Shown here one piece after another: positions 60,452 through 64,000 of a stretch of 64,000 bases of DNA. The stretch lies in contig JAUZOO010000003.1 in assembly GCA_030706405.1 (NCBI GenBank), positions 434,001 through 498,000 on the forward strand, given 5' to 3'. Within the stretch, counting starts at the first letter, position 1. Each line of letters opens with the position of its first letter. The stretch is from Bacteroidota bacterium (GTDB taxonomy: Bacteria; Bacteroidota; Bacteroidia; Bacteroidales; JAAUTT01). The position numbers were made by a program, and so were the translations under genes. Under the pieces are notes generated by a model. It saw only the letters and a list, made by a program, of their open reading frames with translations, was not told where the DNA came from and made no database searches.

Positions 60452-60868
60452 TTATTGGTTTCGGTTCATTAAATCGGCAAACAGCGTAGGGGCTATAGCT
60501 TGCCTCTTTTCTATGGGGAAATGTTTATACTTTTCAATTACAGCATTCAGCTCGTTTTGCACAATAGGTTTTAACAGGTAATCTATTTTTTTGAGTGAAA
60601 AAGCTTTGGCAGCCATCTCATCGGTTGCCGTGGTAAAGACTATCGGGCTTGAAATGGTTACCTTTTCAAAAATAGCAAAGCTCAGGTTATCTTCCAGATG
60701 AATGTCGAGAAAAATGAGATCCGGGGCAGCGTTGTTTTGGAACCATTCCACCGAATCTTCAACGGATTCGAGCCGGGCTACAATCGTAACGGAGGCATCG
60801 TAACTGTGGATCATGTTTTCGAGCCTGCGCGCCGCATAGACTTCATCTTCGATAATTACAATATTCAT
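60452..60868 (-). CDS. Receiver-only response regulator (LytTR domain absent)
   Basis: 138 residues made of the receiver domain alone. Asp in DLIFLDIHLEDNLSF, Thr in VFTTATDEMAAKAF and Lys in KKIDYLLKPI are intact. It matches the N-terminal half of the following LytTR regulator closely, including the linker region, then stops at LMNRNQ where the LytTR domain would begin. The gap to that gene is 9 bp, so it appears to be a tandem duplicate with a clean loss of the output domain. It may compete for phosphate from the kinase or bind other proteins. Confidence 0.88.
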   Translation of the reverse strand: MNIVIIEDEVYAARRLENMIHSYDASVTIVARLESVEDSVEWFQNNAAPDLIFLDIHLEDNLSFAIFEKVTISSPIVFTTATDEMAAKAFSLKKIDYLLKPIVQNELNAVIEKYKHFPIEKRQAIAPTLFADLMNRNQ

Positions 60869-60940
60869 TTGGTGTTTATATTAAAAGACATGAGTAATCA
60901 GTACTGAGAAATCAGAAAGAAAGGGCATAGGTGTACTTAT

Positions 60941-63628
60941 TTAATTTGAATCAGAATATTTGATTGATTCCACTAAAGGGATTCGCGCTATGAAACTGCT
61001 GTCGGCCTTCTCGAATTCGGGCATGGTGTTATTGAGCAGCCGGTAACGATTTTCGATGTTTTTAAGGCCTACCCCGGTAGAAGCCATGTGCGATTCGCGT
61101 TCCTGCAGGTTGTTAACCACGTTTAGCCAATTCCGGGAGTCGATGAAGATGTCGATAACCAGCGGCCTTTTCTTCGACATTGCGTTATGTTTTATAGCGT
61201 TCTCGATGAGCAATTGCATAGCCAGCGGGATAATCTGGTAATTTTTCATCGCATCGGGAATATTGATATTTACCTTTAGCTTGTCCATAAACCGGATGTC
61301 GAGCAGGAAGAGGTAAGCTTCGAGGAAATCGAGTTCAGTATAGAGACTCACAAATTCGTTGTCTTTGTTTTCGAGAACATACCGGTAGACTTTAGAGAGG
61401 TGCTCGGTAAATTTTTCGGCAAGGTCGGGCTCAAGTTTGATGAGCGACGTGAGCACGTTAAGACTGTTAAATAGAAAATGGGGATTTACCTGTTGGCGGA
61501 GTACTTCGAACTGCGATTGCAGGTTTTCTTTCTGAAGGCGGATAAGCTGGGTGTTTATTTCGGTAAGTTTCTGCGAACTTTCGTGGATGCGGGCTTCGAG
61601 GTCGTGGTTAAGTGCTTCGAGGTCGTTCTTGGCAATGCGCAGTTCCTGTTCGGTTTTAATACGGTCGGAGATGTTGCGTACCACAATGAAAGCCGCCGGA
61701 TGACCGTTAAAATCGGAGGTGCGGCTGTTGAGTTCTATATCGATGATGGTCCCATCTTTACGAATAACCTGGCTGCAATAAAGTGTTTGAAATTGATCGC
61801 CAGCCATGCGCCGTTTGTGAACATCTATCATTTCTGAATGCATTTCGGGGACAACAAATTTAAGAAATGGCCTGTCGATAAGCTCGTCCTCTGAGTATTG
61901 CATCATCTCGCAAATAGCTTTGTTCATAAATTTTAACCTGCCATTTTGTGTGATGATGATGCCGTCGAGCGTTTTTTCGATGAGTGTCCGGTATTTTTCT
62001 TCGCTTCGTTTTAACGCCTTTTCGGTGCTTTTACGCTGGGTAATGTCGAGGATCACTCCACGGGTGCCAATGCGTTCGTTGTTGCGAATTATCGGCTGGG
62101 CGTAAATCAGGGCAGGAAACGAGGAGCCATCAGCACGTAAGGCAGTATATTCGAATGTGTAGCTGCCGTTTGTTTGTAAACTGATTTTATTAAACGACTC
62201 CCAAATGAGATGATTTTCTTCGGGAATAAAAAAGTCGTCGGCCGGACGGCCATAATCGGCTTCGGAGGAGCGAAAGGAATCGAACCCCGATTGGTTGCAG
62301 AAGGTAAGCCGACCGTCATTATCAATTTCGAAGATGGTTTGAGGTAGCGAGTTTACCAGTTCGCGGTATTTTTCTTCGCTTTGTTTTAGCGCTTCCTGCA
62401 TTTTCCGGTTTTCGGAGATATCGTGAACGGTATAAAAACCGGCCATCATGCCCTGGTATTGAATGGTTGAGGCAAACACTTCGGCTTCGGCAATTTCCCC
62501 GTTTTTACGGATAAATTTCAGGTCGTAGTTAAATTGGGTGGCATCGCCGTTAATTCGTAAGTCGCGTAGCCGTTCCATCAGTGGCCGGCTTTCGGGGGCT
62601 ACAAACTCGATAGCTTCGCGCGAATAAATTTCTTCGGCAGTGAATCCCTGCATCCTGCAAAAGGCGTCGTTGGCAAAGGTGATATACCCTTTTTGGATGA
62701 TGCAGATCCCGTCCTGGGAGCTTTCGACCAGTGCTTTGTATTTGTTTTCGCTTTCGCGTACTGCGTTTTCGAGGGCTTTGCGTTCCGAAATATCAACAAT
62801 AATGCCTCGCGAACCATTAAAAGTGCCGTTTTCGATAATCGGCGAGGTGTATATGATAACCGGAAACGTGGTACCATCGGGGCGCATTACGGTATATTCG
62901 GAGGGATCAGGCATAAAATCGGAAGAAAGCTGATGCCGGTTTTGTTCGGGAAATTTGCGGGCGAGGTTGGCACGCATCCGTTCGCGGTCTTCGGGAATAA
63001 AAAAGTCAACAGCCGGGGTACTAAACGTGGAATCGTCGATACCAAAGGCTTTCATTCCGGTTTTGTTCATAAACCGGCTGCGGCCTTGTGCATCGAGTTC
63101 AAAAACAGCCTGCGGGAGCATGTCGACGAATGTGCGAAATTTCTCTTCGCTTTCGCGCAATTTCTGTTGCATCGCAATGCGGTCGGTAATGTCGAACGAA
63201 ACGCCCAGCAGCCCTATCTGTTTGCCCCTTTCGTCGAACCACGGAGAGACGCGAATATCGAACATGCGGCCAAATACTTCAATTTGCTCAGAGACGGTTT
63301 CGCCCCGCAAAGCATTGTTAATAAAGGCAAGAACCTGTGGGTAATCCTTATAGATTTCGCGGGTACTCAGCCCAACACTTTCTCCGGCTTTACGGTTAAG
63401 ATACTTGAGCCCGCGGCCCTCAGACAGCAGGTAGGTGCCATCCATGTCGGTTGCCCAAAGGATTTCCGGGGCATTGTCGAGTACCTGGTAGAGAAATCTT
63501 TTTTCTTCCAGAAGATTTTTGTTGCGAGTTCTGAGTTTGTCGATTTTGCGAAGCAGCTTCCGGGTTTGGATAAAATACAGCGAAAGTACGGTAGCCAGCA
63601 GAAAAGATATGATGAATGCCAGAAACAT
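60941..63628 (-). CDS. LytS-type (His_kinase/HATPase) sensor kinase with five PAS domains
   Basis: 895 residues. One N-terminal membrane helix (about 1-24), a short coiled segment, then five PAS domains (about 45-160, 170-285, 295-410, 420-535, 545-655). PAS2 and PAS4 resemble each other (LPQAVFELD / LPQTIFEID) as do PAS3 and PAS5 (DGICIIQKGYITFAN / DGIIITQNGRLKFMN), showing duplication of a PAS pair. A coiled segment leads to the phospho-acceptor region VNPHFLFNSLNVLTSLI (His near residue 715) and an HATPase domain with IENAIKHN and GVGLKNIENRYRLL. The first gene of the cluster; the signal is unknown. Confidence 0.9.
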   Translation of the reverse strand: MFLAFIISFLLATVLSLYFIQTRKLLRKIDKLRTRNKNLLEEKRFLYQVLDNAPEILWATDMDGTYLLSEGRGLKYLNRKAGESVGLSTREIYKDYPQVLAFINNALRGETVSEQIEVFGRMFDIRVSPWFDERGKQIGLLGVSFDITDRIAMQQKLRESEEKFRTFVDMLPQAVFELDAQGRSRFMNKTGMKAFGIDDSTFSTPAVDFFIPEDRERMRANLARKFPEQNRHQLSSDFMPDPSEYTVMRPDGTTFPVIIYTSPIIENGTFNGSRGIIVDISERKALENAVRESENKYKALVESSQDGICIIQKGYITFANDAFCRMQGFTAEEIYSREAIEFVAPESRPLMERLRDLRINGDATQFNYDLKFIRKNGEIAEAEVFASTIQYQGMMAGFYTVHDISENRKMQEALKQSEEKYRELVNSLPQTIFEIDNDGRLTFCNQSGFDSFRSSEADYGRPADDFFIPEENHLIWESFNKISLQTNGSYTFEYTALRADGSSFPALIYAQPIIRNNERIGTRGVILDITQRKSTEKALKRSEEKYRTLIEKTLDGIIITQNGRLKFMNKAICEMMQYSEDELIDRPFLKFVVPEMHSEMIDVHKRRMAGDQFQTLYCSQVIRKDGTIIDIELNSRTSDFNGHPAAFIVVRNISDRIKTEQELRIAKNDLEALNHDLEARIHESSQKLTEINTQLIRLQKENLQSQFEVLRQQVNPHFLFNSLNVLTSLIKLEPDLAEKFTEHLSKVYRYVLENKDNEFVSLYTELDFLEAYLFLLDIRFMDKLKVNINIPDAMKNYQIIPLAMQLLIENAIKHNAMSKKRPLVIDIFIDSRNWLNVVNNLQERESHMASTGVGLKNIENRYRLLNNTMPEFEKADSSFIARIPLVESIKYSDSN

Positions 63629-64000
63629 AGCAGTTGTTTTCTGCGAAGATAAGGTTTTGGGGGTAAGTGTGTTTGTATTTATGGGATAAATGCCGAATAT
63701 CGGCGGTTAAAAGCCCCCATCAGGATGATGACTCCCCCGTTAAGCATAGCGATACGCTACGCTTAACAGTACTCAGATGGATTTGTAATCCATCCGCATT
63801 AACTGAGGGAAAAAACCATAGCCGTTCAAACGTTCTTTCACAAAACAACATTTTGGGGGCAATATCGCCGAACAGAGTGGACAACATGACCGGAATATCT
63901 AAGCAAATAGCTACATTTGGTTCTTTAAAAAAGACTACGGTGGTTTTATGGTAAATATGCAATACAATAATGTTTAAATTCAATAGGTTAATAATGAAAG
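63629..64000. other. Right-edge intergenic region
   Basis: Holds the REP-like element at 63731-63812 and, further on, a -7-like TACATTTG at 63912-63919 on the plus strand. An ATGAAAG at 63994 could be the start of a plus-strand gene cut by the window edge; seven bases are not enough to call it. No other feature is visible. Confidence 0.4.
63731..63812. repeat. REP-like two-hairpin element
   Basis: Arms 63739-63751 (GTTAAGCATAGCG) and 63755-63767 pair with one mismatch around ATA; GATGGATT (63776-63783) and AATCCATC (63787-63794) pair perfectly around TGT. CTCAG (63772-63776) and CTGAG (63803-63807) could close an outer stem over the second hairpin. From memory this two-hairpin pattern recurs in Bacteroidota genomes. 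The minus-strand open frame through it (63720-63983) is not counted as a gene. Confidence 0.65.

Noticed and set aside
62693-63652. 319-residue plus-strand frame
   Set aside because: Antisense to the PAS-kinase gene, which has full domain support.
63720-63983. 87-residue minus-strand frame
   Set aside because: Runs through the REP-like hairpins; the translation reflects a DNA repeat seen in many places rather than a gene.

Overview
The window is a 64 kb stretch of a Bacteroidota chromosome, most likely from the Bacteroidales/Marinilabiliales side. Support comes from a SusC/SusD outer-membrane uptake operon, the gene run bamD-rpoZ-coaBC-porD(DUF4835)-recN, an alpha-oxoamine synthase of the kind that makes sphingoid or sulfonolipid bases, LytTR two-component genes, and many promoters of the Bacteroidota form TTG-N(17-20)-TAnnTTTG. 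The genus cannot be fixed from the sequence. I see no phage, integrase, transposase or CRISPR locus.

Layout. 1-4 kb: the 5' part of an ECF sigma factor overlapped by a GT2 glycosyltransferase, divergent from tgt-lptG. 4-6 kb: carboxyltransferase and biotin carrier of a decarboxylase/acyl-CoA carboxylase. 6-10.8 kb: OPT transporter, a 42-bp-period array of small palindromes, lrgA-lrgB, tsaD. 10.8-17.5 kb: tamB and an exbB-exbD-tonB operon. 17.6-21 kb: a small unknown protein, GT4, GT9 and an exported thioredoxin. 21-27 kb: a SusC-SusD-lipoprotein-lipoprotein operon. 27-40.4 kb: housekeeping (ftcD, fabI, recN, porD, coaBC, rpoZ, bamD, oxoamine synthase, DEAD-box helicase, nitroreductase, BaiN-like flavoprotein) plus an exported HExxH protein.

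40.5-59.7 kb is the most interesting part. Two secreted paralogous DUF5703 glycosidase-like proteins and one further secreted glycosidase-like protein are interleaved with three URO-D-family proteins, all of which keep an H-x-C...C zinc-site pattern typical of corrinoid methyltransferases. A B12-binding corrinoid protein, an AraC regulator, L-rhamnose mutarotase and an L-rhamnose/H+ symporter complete the set. Three copies of a 57-bp box with a 21-bp-spaced TRTACAA direct repeat stand before the corrinoid gene, before one DUF5703 gene and between araC and the divergent URO-D/rhaM/rhaT operon, so they look like one AraC regulon. The other glycosidase/URO-D operon has LacI-type operators instead. 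My reading, an inference, is a system that takes up a rhamnose-type (possibly O-methylated) glycoside and removes or transfers methyl groups through a corrinoid protein. The same interval also carries a nitrosative-stress module (Rrf2 regulator, ScdA/YtfE-type repair protein, hemerythrin) with a clear palindromic operator, a tRNA-Pro, trxB, a candidate ~210-nt small RNA and an unlisted 56-aa zinc-ribbon protein. The interval is bracketed by two related arrays of 20-21-bp repeats in inverted orientation.

59.7-64 kb: a LytS-type sensor kinase with five PAS domains, a receiver-only regulator and a LytTR response regulator, then a REP-like hairpin element at the right edge.
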